NCBI GenBank assembly: GCA_903877135.1
Contig: CAIRCN010000080.1
Coordinates: 1 to 33,925 of the forward strand
Source: an uncultured Opitutia bacterium
GTDB taxonomy: Bacteria > Verrucomicrobiota > Verrucomicrobiia > Opitutales > Opitutaceae
Direction: 5' to 3'
Length of the DNA stretch: 33,925 nt
Below the pieces are notes generated by a model, which had not been told where the DNA came from, searched no databases, and saw only the letters and a list, made by a program, of their open reading frames with translations. Position numbers and translations under genes: made by a program. This document shows, one piece after another, positions 16,657-25,830 of this stretch. Positions within the stretch are counted from its first letter, which is position 1, and each line of letters starts with the position of its first letter.

Positions 16657-18126
16657 ATGATACCGATCGTGCAGAACCCCAAGAAAACGCGCGGACGTGA
16701 TATCGCCGGTTACGCGCTGGGCGAAGGCGCGACGTCGCTGACCATGAACGGCATCTCCGGCTTCGCGATGCTGTATTACACCCAGGCGCTGGGCCTGCCG
16801 TTCGCGCAGGCGGGCGTGGCGTTCGCGGTGTCAAGCGTCTGGGATGCGTTGGTGGACCCGGCGATCGGCCACCTGAGCGACAACACTCACACGCGCTGGG
16901 GCCGGCGGCAACCGTATATCCTGTTCGGTGGACTGCTACTGGCCGTCAGTTTCTATTTTTTGTGGGCGGTCCCGGGTTTCGTTGGCCGGGGCGCGCTACT
17001 TTTTCCCTATGTGCTCACGATGAACCTCATTGTCCGCACCGCGTATGCGATCTTCACCGTCCCATATGTCGCGCTCGGCTATGAAGTTTGCACCGACTAC
17101 CATCAGCGCTCGCAACTGCAGGGCGCCCGCCTGGCGCTCAACATGCTGGTCAATCTCCTCGGGCCGGCGCTCGCATGGTCCGTGTTTTTTCCCGACCGGG
17201 CGGGCGGCCCCGAAGCCACAAGCGTTGTGTCCAATTTCCTCCACATGGGCACGGTCTTTGCGCTCGCCACTGTGGGCTTCACGGCGGTCGTGGTCCTAAC
17301 CACCCGCCACCACATCACAGATACGCGCGGCGTGGTCACCGGCACGGGCAACAGCCTGCGGGCGTTTTTGGGTGATTTCCGAGAAATCATCGCGGACCGC
17401 TACCTGCGGCCAATCATCTTTTTCATGTGCGTCGGCGGGATGGCCGCGGTCTTTGTCGCGACGCTGCAGATGTATCTCTATGTCTATTTCATGCACCTGA
17501 CGGCGCTGCAGAAGACCATCATCCATGGCGGCGGCATGGTGCTCTGCGGTTCGGGCGGTTTTGCCGGAGTCTGGCTCGAGCGCCGCTTCGACAAGAAACA
17601 TGCCGTCTGCATCGGGGCGGGGATCACGGCATGCGCCGACCTACTGGCCGCGATTCTCTTTTTGGGCGGGGCGCTGAAACCGACCACCGTGTGGGTGGTG
17701 CATGGGCACACGCTGCCGATTGCCGTGATCGTGTTCGGCGCCTGCGATATGCTCAACTGGTTCGGCATCGGCCTCTTTTCTTCGCTGGCCAGCTCGATGA
17801 TCGCCGATGTCGCCGAGGTGAACGAGTTGGAATCGGGCACCCGCAAGGATGGCGGTTATGCGGCCATTTTCGCCTTCACGACCAAGCTGATCCTGTCGGT
17901 GGCCGTCTTCACCGCCAGCGCCTGTCTCGCATGGGTGGGTTTCGTCAATGGCAGCGATCATCAAACGCCGGAGGCGATCCGCTGGCTTGTGCTGCTGACC
18001 TTCGGTTTGGGCTCGTTTTTCGCGACGCTGGTCATCCCCATCGCCCTGCGCTATCCCATCGATCAAGCTTACATGACGAAGGTGAAAGCGGCCCTGGCGC
18101 TGAGAAAAACGCCCGCAGCGGCGTGA
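16657..18126 (+). CDS. GPH-family (MelB-like) sugar:cation symporter
   Basis: A 489-residue integral membrane protein with about 12 hydrophobic helices. The N-terminal region has GYALGEGATSLTMNGISGF and YYTQALGLP, and the signature loop between helices 2 and 3 reads DPAIGHLSDNTHTRWGRRQP, typical of glycoside-pentoside-hexuronide:cation symporters. The central loop ends with DKKHAVCIG, and the second half contains SSMIADVAEVNELESGTRKDGG, the family's conserved second signature. It should import a sugar or uronide with H+ or Na+. It stands alone on the plus strand between two minus-strand secreted-protein genes or relics. The substrate may belong to the oxidoreductase/isomerase island upstream; this is inference. 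Confidence 0.9.
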   Translation: MIPIVQNPKKTRGRDIAGYALGEGATSLTMNGISGFAMLYYTQALGLPFAQAGVAFAVSSVWDALVDPAIGHLSDNTHTRWGRRQPYILFGGLLLAVSFYFLWAVPGFVGRGALLFPYVLTMNLIVRTAYAIFTVPYVALGYEVCTDYHQRSQLQGARLALNMLVNLLGPALAWSVFFPDRAGGPEATSVVSNFLHMGTVFALATVGFTAVVVLTTRHHITDTRGVVTGTGNSLRAFLGDFREIIADRYLRPIIFFMCVGGMAAVFVATLQMYLYVYFMHLTALQKTIIHGGGMVLCGSGGFAGVWLERRFDKKHAVCIGAGITACADLLAAILFLGGALKPTTVWVVHGHTLPIAVIVFGACDMLNWFGIGLFSSLASSMIADVAEVNELESGTRKDGGYAAIFAFTTKLILSVAVFTASACLAWVGFVNGSDHQTPEAIRWLVLLTFGLGSFFATLVIPIALRYPIDQAYMTKVKAALALRKTPAAA

Positions 18127-18193
18127 ACTGGAATACGAACACGGAGCGTATGGAATAGGCACTTCTCCCCTCGCCTCACGCCATTCACCTGCC

Positions 18194-21100
18194 CTACGGC
18201 ATCAAGTAAATCTCGATCAACGCCTCGCCGGTGGTGCCGCCCACGCCGGAGACTTGCACCGTATAGGACTTGCCGGCCTGAAGCGTGACCACCATGGCGG
18301 CGTCTTTGCTGGCGTCGAGAAGGTGGAAGGCGCCGACATTGTCGAAGGTCGGCGTGAGCGAGGAGGCCCAGTTGTCGTTGCTGGCGATCACCGTGCCGCC
18401 GGCGTCGAAAACGGAAAACTGCGGATCGACCAGCGTGCCGTTGACCCCGTAGCTGGCAAGCGTGGGGCCGACCGCGCGGATAAGCACCTGCCTAGTGCCC
18501 GTGCCGGAGAGGACAAAGCCGGCGATGAGAATGTTGTCGCCCGTGCCGACTTGGAAACGCGCGGAGAGGTTGACCAGCTTGCGACCATCATTCGGGCCGG
18601 CGTCGTAGGCTTCGACGAGGATGGCGCCTGGACCCGTGGCGGTGGCCTGTGCGGTGTGCGGGCCGTTGATCGACTGCTGGAGCGCGGCATCCTTACTGGC
18701 GGCGTCGAACGCAAAGGCACCGAGACTGGCGAAGGTTGATGCGAGCGAGGCGTCCCAGTTATCGTTCTGGGAAACAAAGGCCCCGGCGCCGGTGTAGAGC
18801 GTCAGACTAGGATCGACTACGCCGGTGAGACCGTAGCGGCCGAGAACAGGGCCGGCAGCGCGGACGAGCATGGGCTTAGCCCCGCCATTGACCACGAAGC
18901 CCACGATCAGTGTCTGTCCCCCCGCCATCGCGGCTCGCACCGAGAGGTTGGCAAGGTAGCCATTCGGCGTAATGGTGTCGGGCAGGCCGTAGTAGAAGAT
19001 GGGCGTGGAGGAGCCACTAGGAGTGAGGCTCGCGGAGACTATTTGGGTGGAGGCGTTGATTGTGAGGGAGAGCGCCGCGTTGTTGCTCGTGGTGGCGGTG
19101 AGTTGGCCACTGGCGTTGACGGTGCCGGTCGCCCCATCTACGGCGGTGGGAGTCGTGCTCACGACAACGGCCTGGCCCGATGGCCCGACGACCGTATAGG
19201 TCGCGCCACCAGCGGTGTTCAACGCCGCGGCGGTGTAGAGGCCCGCCAGAGCAGAGGAGCCAGTGTCCGCGGCCCCGGTGAAAGTTTCGCCGAGGCCGAT
19301 GAGTTGGCCCGTGAGCGCGCCATTGGGGGCAATCTGGCCGGTGAGCGTGAAGCTGGCCGCGGCCACGGAGGTTTTGACGACGGGCGCTTCGGGCGAGGCA
19401 AGCGCGAGGCCGCTGGCAGCCGCACCGGCGAGAGGAATGATTTCCGTGCCGTTCACGGTGAAGGCACCGTCGGTGCCGACGGTGAGACTGACCACAATCG
19501 CGCTGTGGCGGCCCGGCAGGTAGGCAATGAACGTGGCCGTGCTGTCGCGGCGGACGTAGAGCGCCCCGCGAGCGCCGGAGGCGAACGTGCCGAAATAAAT
19601 ACCGGCGAAACTGGGCGGCACGACCGTCAATGTCCCGTTCACGAGAGTCAGCGTATAATTGTCGGCACTGCCGCCTGAAACCGTGATGGGGTAGACGCCA
19701 ATTGGGCTGGAGGCTGTCGCGGTGGTTGCAGCGACAGGCAGGGAGTTCAAGACCGTGCTGGTTTCGTCATTAACGAATCCGGTGTAGCTCAGAGTGAGCG
19801 GCGGATTGGCGGCGCCTTGGATTTTCGCCAAGTTGCCTCCAGTGACCTTAAGTGGAGCTTTCGAGACGGTCAGAGTGCCCGCGACATAACTGATCTCGTA
19901 GTTGTTTGAGACCCCACCCGACGCGGTGATTGGGTAACTGCCCACCGTTGAAGTAGCGGTGGCGGTGGTCACAAGCGAAGGAACTGCGGTCAGGCTTGCC
20001 AGGCCATCGCTGTTGATAAACCCGCTGTAGCTCACGGTCAGGGACGGATTGGCGGCTCCGTAAGTGCGGCTTACATTGTCCGCGGTCGCGGTGAGCTGCG
20101 CTTTGTTGACCACGAAACTTTGGGCCACACTGGTTGCAGCGTCATAGGTAGTATCGCCCGTCTGACTCGCACGAATTGTCACTGTGCCTGCGCCGGTGAT
20201 TGTAACCGTGTTACCGGAAACTGTCGCTGGCCCGCTCACAACCTTGAGACTGACTGGCAGCCCGGACGAGGCGCTGGCGAGGGGTTTGAAAGGTGCAGCT
20301 CCAAATGAACAGTCCGCGATTGCGTCAAAGATGATCGTGTGGGCCTGCTTCGCCGGTGGCGTCGCAGAATACACGGTCCGCAGGTCGGTGTTATCCAGTA
20401 TTTGATAAACCAAGGCGCCGGAAGCGGCCACCGTGACGAGGAGGAGTTGACTGCTTGGAAGGGGGAGGAGGCGCAGGGCGGTGCCAGGGAAAGTTCGGTC
20501 ACGGAGCAAGAGAAGCTTGTCGCCGGACCATGTTTGCACCTCAGCCGTGTTGTTGGCGGATAACCGCACGGTGTGGAACTGGCCGCCCATCCAGACGCCA
20601 TCCAGAAAGGAATTCGCCATAACACCAACGCGATTTAGTTGCTGGCCATTGAAAGTATAACCGGAACCGAGGACAACCAGGCTGCCATCAGGCGAGGCAC
20701 GAATCGGGGTGACCATGCCTTGAGTGTCAGTAAAAGAACTCGAACTATAGTTGCTGGTAGTGAGATGCCCAGTTCCATCGACCGCTTCCCAGACTAGGTT
20801 CGGTCCAGAAGATTCATACGTGAAATAATACAGGTGGCGGTTGGCCGGGCACCACTCATACTCCCTGGAGAAATAGTTGTTATTTAGGATGGAAACGAGC
20901 GTCCCGGCCGGCGCAAAGGAGAGATGCAGGCGGCCACCCGTTCCTGCCGAGCCCTCTGCTGCCACGAAAATGTCATCCGCCATCTGAAATCCGCCGGGTT
21001 CCAATCCCGGCATAACATAGGCCGGCACCGGTTTCAGATCGCCTGAATCAAGGGCAATACGACGGATCTGATGGGCGTTTTCGTCAAAGTAGAGCGACCG

Positions 21101-23797
21101 GGTCTTGGTGGAGTAGGCGAGATAGTTGGGGTAGCTGGGCAGCGACAGGGACGGCAAATAGCCTTGGGTTGCCGCCGACCAGCGGTGGATAGTCTGGTCG
21201 AGCTTGCTGTAGATGAATACTACCCCTGTTTCGTCCACCAGCAGCTGGGCCGCTTGCAGATTGGTGGTAAGTGGATTGGCCGTCGGGCCCAGGGTGGAGG
21301 GAAGGAGCGAACTGACGGCGACTTTTTCGACCGTCGGAGAACTTCCGGCGGCTGTAGGCTGCGCAAAGAGAAGCAGATTGCCATTCTTGCGCGAGAATCG
21401 CGCCCCGACGATGTGGCTGTTCACCGCTCTGATTTCGCGGCCGCTGCCGTCGGTGACACTGACCCTACCGCCGCGGAGGACATAGTAACCCGTGGTATCT
21501 GTGGGTGCTATATCCGTGAAGCGGTCACCCACGCACCCGGTATAGGTCAGGTCCGATGCCTTGTATATGACCCCGCTATCATCGGTGACGAGGTCACCCG
21601 TCCCCAGCACAAAGGTACTTGCCGCCACCGGGAAAATATCGCCGTTGGGGGACGGCAGATAGTCACCAAAAGTCCCGTCGGCCTGCACAAGAAGGGAGCA
21701 AATAAACGCACCAGTGTTCGCGGCGGTGCGGGCGTAGATCCGCCGTGTCAGCGGGTTGTAACTATGCCCTATAGTGAACCCATAGGAAATATCCTTTGAG
21801 TCGATCTTTTGCCCCGTTTGACGATTATACGAGGAAAGCTTGGTGAGCGAAAGTTTGATATAGATTGTGACCAGGGTGTTATCCGCGACTTGGATAGACT
21901 TGAGGGCGGCGTCGGCGGTCAGCAGGGTAGTGGCGGCTCCGAAACTACGATCCGTGCGGGTTACGGTGGCGCCTGAGGCAATGTAAATCGCGTCTGCGGC
22001 AATGGCGAAGTCGGTGGGGGTCTGACTGAGCAGCCAAGGAGTGAGCCAGGACTCGCTGGCCAAGTCATAACGCGCAATCTGTGCCGGATTTTTGTAGAGG
22101 AAGTAAACAACGCCATCCACTTCCAAGGCTTTGAGCCAATAGTAATCCGTCGGGGAAAAATTGGCATCGTATCCCAGCCCCACAAAGACGGTTTTGCTGT
22201 AAATGTCTCCGCCGGCATTTGAGACTTTGACAAAGTATTCACCCATGCCGGCGGGATCTGTGACCGATACGTCGAGGTAAGTATAGGTAGCGCCGGAGAT
22301 CGGCACGCCGTTGTGATACCACTGCCAGTGGTTCGCATTGATGCTGCCATTTACATACAACGTTGCACCGGTGGAATACTTTTGAATCGATAGCCCGTTG
22401 ATCGTCGGGACGGGCACGGGATTCACGGTCATCGTCGCCGGCGTGCTGTAGGTCGTGCCGGCGGAATTGTGCGCGGCGCAGCGAAACTGGTCGCCGTTCA
22501 TCGCGAGTGTAACGCTATTCACCATCAACTGCTCCATCGTAGTGCCAGCATGGCCGCTGTCCTCGGTAAGATTAACCCAGTCGCCGCCAGCAGCCGGCAG
22601 CCGTTGCCACTGGAGGGTAGGCGTGGGAATGCCGCTCGCCTGCGCGATGAACGGCACGCTGGCCAAAGCCGTGGTCACTTGATTCTTGGGCTGAGTCGTA
22701 AAAACGGGGAGCACGCCACCCCCAAAGAGCAGGTTAAGGGTGATCCAGCCCGTGCTGGGGATTTTCCCCTTGGACACATCGCCCCACCCGTCGACGGCGA
22801 TGTAATAGATGGTGCCGGCCGTGGCGCTAATGCTGACCTTGCTTGTGCGCTGGCGTGAGGCGGTGGGATTTTGATCGACCGTCTCCGCGTCGTCGTTGGC
22901 GGCCACCAAATTCAGAGCCGAAAGTGCCGTGCCGGTGTAGACACTCATCACTGTGTCAAAATCACTACCCAGAGTGTTAATGGCCGTGGTGCCGCTGTTG
23001 GGAGCGGTCCATTGCCACCAGACGGAGTGCCCGTTCGCCACACCATTGTGATTGGGCTCGCCCGATTCCCGCGTTGCGGCGAGGTTGGAGCCGGTGAGCT
23101 GAATGGCGCTGTCAGTCAGGGTGATGACGCTGGCTTTTGAGAAATTGTCGTTGGCCGGCGCGAAGCCGGGTGGACCGTAAAGGCGTTGGGCCCCAGCGAT
23201 GTCATCAGTCAGCAGGAAGCCGATGTCACTGACCCTGCTGTTCATGATGGCAGCGAGATATTGCCCGTTTTCATCGGGGTGACCCAAACCGAGGACGTGC
23301 CCCAGTTCGTGCAGGGCCACCCGTTGAATATCCATCACACCCGGGCGCAGATTATTCCGGTAAGAATCCCAAGTATAGGCGGTATTGAAAATAATATCCG
23401 CCTCGGTGCTCGTGTTGCCGCTGGAGTAGGAAACCGTCACCGCCAGTGTGCCAACGCCAAACGACTCGCCCGCAATCGTGCTGTCCAGGACGATTTCATT
23501 TACTCCGTTGCCAAGGCCATAGTTGGCAGGCCTAGTCTCGGTGCCGGTCAGTTGCATGGTTCCGATTTGGGCGTTCCATGGGGCCATGGCCGCGTGGACG
23601 CTGCTGCTGAGGCTGTTGCCATCCGACAAGTTGGCGATCGAGGATAATTCAATGAGCAAATTGATAGGGCCCGTCTGCCAACGGATGGCGTAGATGCCGC
23701 TTTGGTCGGTATATAGAATGTAACCCCGAACTGAGGTCGCGACCACAAGGCTAACCACCAGCAACGCCAGGCTGCGCAGAAATCGCCTAGTTTGCAC
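18194..23797 (-). CDS. Giant secreted matrixin-like metalloprotease with PPC, Ig, MBG and NDNW modules
   Basis: An 1867-residue exported protein. Signal peptide at residues 1 to about 25. A metzincin catalytic domain follows: zinc site HELGHVLGLGH at 163-173 (HExxHxxGxxH) and a Met-turn (AAIMNSRV) near 185, as in M10A matrixins. Approximate later modules are a PPC-like beta domain at 215-355 (GHSVWWQWTAP, then GTIYYIAVDGWGD), two Ig-like domains at 365-545, a long beta-rich, possibly propeller region at 550-1150, a bacterial Ig-like domain at 1170-1235, two MBG domains at about 1235-1390 (SRTYGAANPSLTVSYSG and the variant AKIQGAANPPLTLSYTG), and two C-terminal repeats with NDNW and SKDAA near 1677 and 1807. 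It ends in IEIYLMP. It probably degrades protein outside the cell or displays on the surface. No propeptide cysteine switch is obvious. The start overlaps the upstream companion gene by 11 bases. Base composition is less GC-rich than in nearby metabolic genes. Confidence 0.88.
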   Translation of the reverse strand: MQTRRFLRSLALLVVSLVVATSVRGYILYTDQSGIYAIRWQTGPINLLIELSSIANLSDGNSLSSSVHAAMAPWNAQIGTMQLTGTETRPANYGLGNGVNEIVLDSTIAGESFGVGTLAVTVSYSSGNTSTEADIIFNTAYTWDSYRNNLRPGVMDIQRVALHELGHVLGLGHPDENGQYLAAIMNSRVSDIGFLLTDDIAGAQRLYGPPGFAPANDNFSKASVITLTDSAIQLTGSNLAATRESGEPNHNGVANGHSVWWQWTAPNSGTTAINTLGSDFDTVMSVYTGTALSALNLVAANDDAETVDQNPTASRQRTSKVSISATAGTIYYIAVDGWGDVSKGKIPSTGWITLNLLFGGGVLPVFTTQPKNQVTTALASVPFIAQASGIPTPTLQWQRLPAAGGDWVNLTEDSGHAGTTMEQLMVNSVTLAMNGDQFRCAAHNSAGTTYSTPATMTVNPVPVPTINGLSIQKYSTGATLYVNGSINANHWQWYHNGVPISGATYTYLDVSVTDPAGMGEYFVKVSNAGGDIYSKTVFVGLGYDANFSPTDYYWLKALEVDGVVYFLYKNPAQIARYDLASESWLTPWLLSQTPTDFAIAADAIYIASGATVTRTDRSFGAATTLLTADAALKSIQVADNTLVTIYIKLSLTKLSSYNRQTGQKIDSKDISYGFTIGHSYNPLTRRIYARTAANTGAFICSLLVQADGTFGDYLPSPNGDIFPVAASTFVLGTGDLVTDDSGVIYKASDLTYTGCVGDRFTDIAPTDTTGYYVLRGGRVSVTDGSGREIRAVNSHIVGARFSRKNGNLLLFAQPTAAGSSPTVEKVAVSSLLPSTLGPTANPLTTNLQAAQLLVDETGVVFIYSKLDQTIHRWSAATQGYLPSLSLPSYPNYLAYSTKTRSLYFDENAHQIRRIALDSGDLKPVPAYVMPGLEPGGFQMADDIFVAAEGSAGTGGRLHLSFAPAGTLVSILNNNYFSREYEWCPANRHLYYFTYESSGPNLVWEAVDGTGHLTTSNYSSSSFTDTQGMVTPIRASPDGSLVVLGSGYTFNGQQLNRVGVMANSFLDGVWMGGQFHTVRLSANNTAEVQTWSGDKLLLLRDRTFPGTALRLLPLPSSQLLLVTVAASGALVYQILDNTDLRTVYSATPPAKQAHTIIFDAIADCSFGAAPFKPLASASSGLPVSLKVVSGPATVSGNTVTITGAGTVTIRASQTGDTTYDAATSVAQSFVVNKAQLTATADNVSRTYGAANPSLTVSYSGFINSDGLASLTAVPSLVTTATATSTVGSYPITASGGVSNNYEISYVAGTLTVSKAPLKVTGGNLAKIQGAANPPLTLSYTGFVNDETSTVLNSLPVAATTATASSPIGVYPITVSGGSADNYTLTLVNGTLTVVPPSFAGIYFGTFASGARGALYVRRDSTATFIAYLPGRHSAIVVSLTVGTDGAFTVNGTEIIPLAGAAASGLALASPEAPVVKTSVAAASFTLTGQIAPNGALTGQLIGLGETFTGAADTGSSALAGLYTAAALNTAGGATYTVVGPSGQAVVVSTTPTAVDGATGTVNASGQLTATTSNNAALSLTINASTQIVSASLTPSGSSTPIFYYGLPDTITPNGYLANLSVRAAMAGGQTLIVGFVVNGGAKPMLVRAAGPVLGRYGLTGVVDPSLTLYTGAGAFVSQNDNWDASLASTFASLGAFAFDAASKDAALQQSINGPHTAQATATGPGAILVEAYDAGPNDGRKLVNLSARFQVGTGDNILIAGFVLSGTGTRQVLIRAVGPTLASYGVNGTLVDPQFSVFDAGGTVIASNDNWASSLTPTFDNVGAFHLLDASKDAAMVVTLQAGKSYTVQVSGVGGTTGEALIEIYLMP

Positions 23798-24425
23798 GTT
23801 GAGCCTGGGTCACGGGGTTGGTGTTCTTGCCTTTGATCTGGCGGATGAAATCCTCCGGCGTCAGAGCTCCGGTGGTGATGAGCGCGCGGCGCTGCAACTC
23901 TGCGGTCGCGCCCTCGGTCATCGGCAGGCTCACTTCCGCCGGGTCGTGCAACGGCACCTTGTTGGACCGGGCCACGTAGGTGCGACCGGTGGCGGCTTCT
24001 TTTAGGATCGGATACCGACCGTGCATCATGCCGTAGAGCGGGCTCACGTTCCGGCCATTGCCGTTGACAAACAGGATGTCCTCGTCGCCGACCTGAAACT
24101 TGGGCGCCCCCTGCACGGTGAGTTCCTCCTGGCCCACCCGACCGCCCAGCATTTCCAGGGTTAACTTCGCTGGCGGGCTGCCCGCGATCACTTCGACGAC
24201 CTCCAGTTCGACCTCGGTGAAGATTTTCACGCCGTGGCCGCGGGTCTTTTTCAGCGAACTCACTTTCTTCACCACGGCCCGCACGATACAGTCCGATCCA
24301 TTCACGAGTTGCGCAAACTCCGGCGGAATCACCGTGGTGGCGTTACTGGTGGGCGCGGTCAAGGCCAAGCCGAATACGAGAGACAGCAAGCCGCAAAGCG
24401 CGGCCGTTATTTTGCACCAAATCAT
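23787..24425 (-). CDS. Small secreted protein translationally coupled to the metalloprotease
   Basis: A 212-residue protein. Residues 1 to about 29 form a signal peptide (KITAALCGLLSLVFGLALTA, then a polar region ending SNA). The mature part is beta-rich with EVELEVVEVIAGSPPAKLTL, LTVQGAPKFQVGDEDILFVN and SPLYGMMHGRYPIL, and ends in a polar tail. I do not recognise an enzyme family. Its 3' end overlaps the metalloprotease start by 11 bases, so the two are co-translated and probably work together. A chaperone, inhibitor or propeptide-like partner is plausible because the protease lacks an evident propeptide; this is inference. Confidence 0.75.
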   Translation of the reverse strand: MIWCKITAALCGLLSLVFGLALTAPTSNATTVIPPEFAQLVNGSDCIVRAVVKKVSSLKKTRGHGVKIFTEVELEVVEVIAGSPPAKLTLEMLGGRVGQEELTVQGAPKFQVGDEDILFVNGNGRNVSPLYGMMHGRYPILKEAATGRTYVARSNKVPLHDPAEVSLPMTEGATAELQRRALITTGALTPEDFIRQIKGKNTNPVTQAQRAN

Positions 24426-24485
24426 GGCGAAGAAGGGTGAGTTAGGATGCGTTCCTGTCCGGACGAAAACGGCAGCTGACGCTAT

Positions 24486-24514
24486 ATTAATTCGCTTCCA
24501 TCGACCTGCCGCAA
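24486..24514 (-). promoter_or_regulatory. Weak candidate promoter for the protease operon
   Basis: On the minus strand TTGCGG (24509-24514) and ATTAAT (24486-24491) are 17 bp apart, about 60 bp before the ATG at 24425. The remaining intergenic sequence up to the tRNA-Ser gene shows nothing else I can support. Confidence 0.28.
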
Positions 24515-24708
24515 GCCGATTGGCCGGTGCGCGATTTTATACCAAAAAATGCGGAGTGGTTAGCGGCGATCTTCCCAAGTGGGATATCGGGGGCGGTGGC
24601 ACCACCTCGGCAATTTGACGACGCCACAACACTCGCCCACCCGGCCAACCGCACCCAAAACACAGGCTTGCCGCGGTTTTTCGGCGTGGCATGGTTCTGT
24701 CCTCCTCT

Positions 24709-24798
24709 GGAAGGGTGGCCGAGCGGTTTATGGCTCCAGTCTTGAAAACTGGCGTGGGCGTAAGCTCACCGTGAGTTCGAATCTCACCCCTTCCGCCA
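24709..24798 (+). tRNA. tRNA-Ser (anticodon TGA) with encoded CCA
   Basis: Acceptor GGAAGGG pairs with CCCTTCC, followed by discriminator G and CCA. The anticodon stem CCAGT/ACTGG encloses CTTGAAA, giving anticodon TGA. A long variable arm (GGGCGTAAGCTC) and T arm GTGAG-TTCGAAT-CTCAC complete a class II tRNA of about 90 nt. Confidence 0.96.
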
Positions 24799-24823
24799 TT
24801 CCCCATCCGGCGGCTCTCGCGAT

Positions 24824-25824
24824 CTATGCCGGCACGCGCGTCCACAGCCCCGTCTGCGCCGAATCGTAACACGCCGCGATGATCGCCACCGTATCGAGTG
24901 TGGCGGCAAGGTCTTGTGTGCACTCCATCGGCGTCAGCTCGCCGCGGATCGCCGCCACGAGCCGGTGCACTTGCGCGGGACGCGACGCGACGGCCGCGAG
25001 CGGCTGCGGCTCAGCACGACCATGGCAGCCGGTGAAGTAGTCCCGGCCGACCTGCCAGAGGGAATTTTCGGAGCCGATGATCTCTAGACCGTTCTCGCCG
25101 CCGGTTTGCGTCCATGCGGCCTCGACCGTTCCGAGCACACCGCTGGCGAAGCGCAGATGCGCCACGCCGTAATCGTCGCACCCCAGATAGATGCCCGCGT
25201 GATTGCCGATCTCGGCCCACACTTCGCGCACCGGCCCGAACAGCGTGCGCACCAGATGCACCGCGTGCGTGCCGACGTCCATGAACGCACCGCCGCCGGC
25301 CAACCCCGGCTCCGCGAACCAGCGCAGGTCAGGGTTGTCGAACCAGCGTCCATAGGCGCCGAAGTGCGAATTCCGCACCCGGATGCGCGTCACGCGGCCA
25401 AAGTCCCCACGACCCAGCATCGCCTCCGCCGCGCGCAGTTCGCCGGTGAACGGCAGAAAAAATCCGCAGAACAACACGCCCGGATGCGCCCGCACCAACG
25501 CCGCCACCTCGCGCAACTCCGCCGGCGTGGTAACGAGCGGCTTCGCGCAGAAACCGGTTTTCCCACGGGCAACACCTGGCGCAGCAACGGCAGATGCCGC
25601 GTGTTTTCCGCACAGATCACAAAACCGTCCACCGCCGGGTCGCGCAGCAACGCGCCAAGGTCGGGCACGTAGCGTGCGCGGGCCAGCTCCGCGTAGCGCA
25701 GCCCGCGCTCGGGCACGTCGTCCCACACGGCGTAAACCGTGCGGCCGTCAGTCGCACCCACAATCCCCTCAATGAACGGCCGCGCGTGGATGTGCGCCGT
25801 GGAGACAAACGCCAGGCGCGCCAT
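24824..25824 (-). pseudogene. Gfo/Idh/MocA oxidoreductase broken by a one-base frameshift
   Basis: The N-terminal part (from ATG 25824, MARLAFVSTAHIHARPFIEG through LLRQVLPVGKPV) and the C-terminal part (FCAKPLVTTPAELREVAALV through FAEPGLAGGGAFMDVGTHAV to LWTRVPA) lie in different frames that join near 25551-25560. Adding one A to the AAA run at 25551-25553 restores one protein of about 333 residues, the normal size. Two features are odd even when repaired: the usual GxGxxG loop is replaced by STAHIHA, and the family EKP motif reads AKP, although the catalytic Lys remains. It lies 6 bp after the intact oxidoreductase gene in the same direction and ends 25 bp from the tRNA-Ser 3' end. It could be a real pseudogene or a homopolymer sequencing error. 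Confidence 0.8.
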
Positions 25825-25830
25825 GGCTGG

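Noticed and set aside
24709-24823. tRNA-Ser 3' end as an attachment site of an integrated element
   Set aside because: No integrase gene and no direct repeat of the tRNA 3' end were seen in the window.
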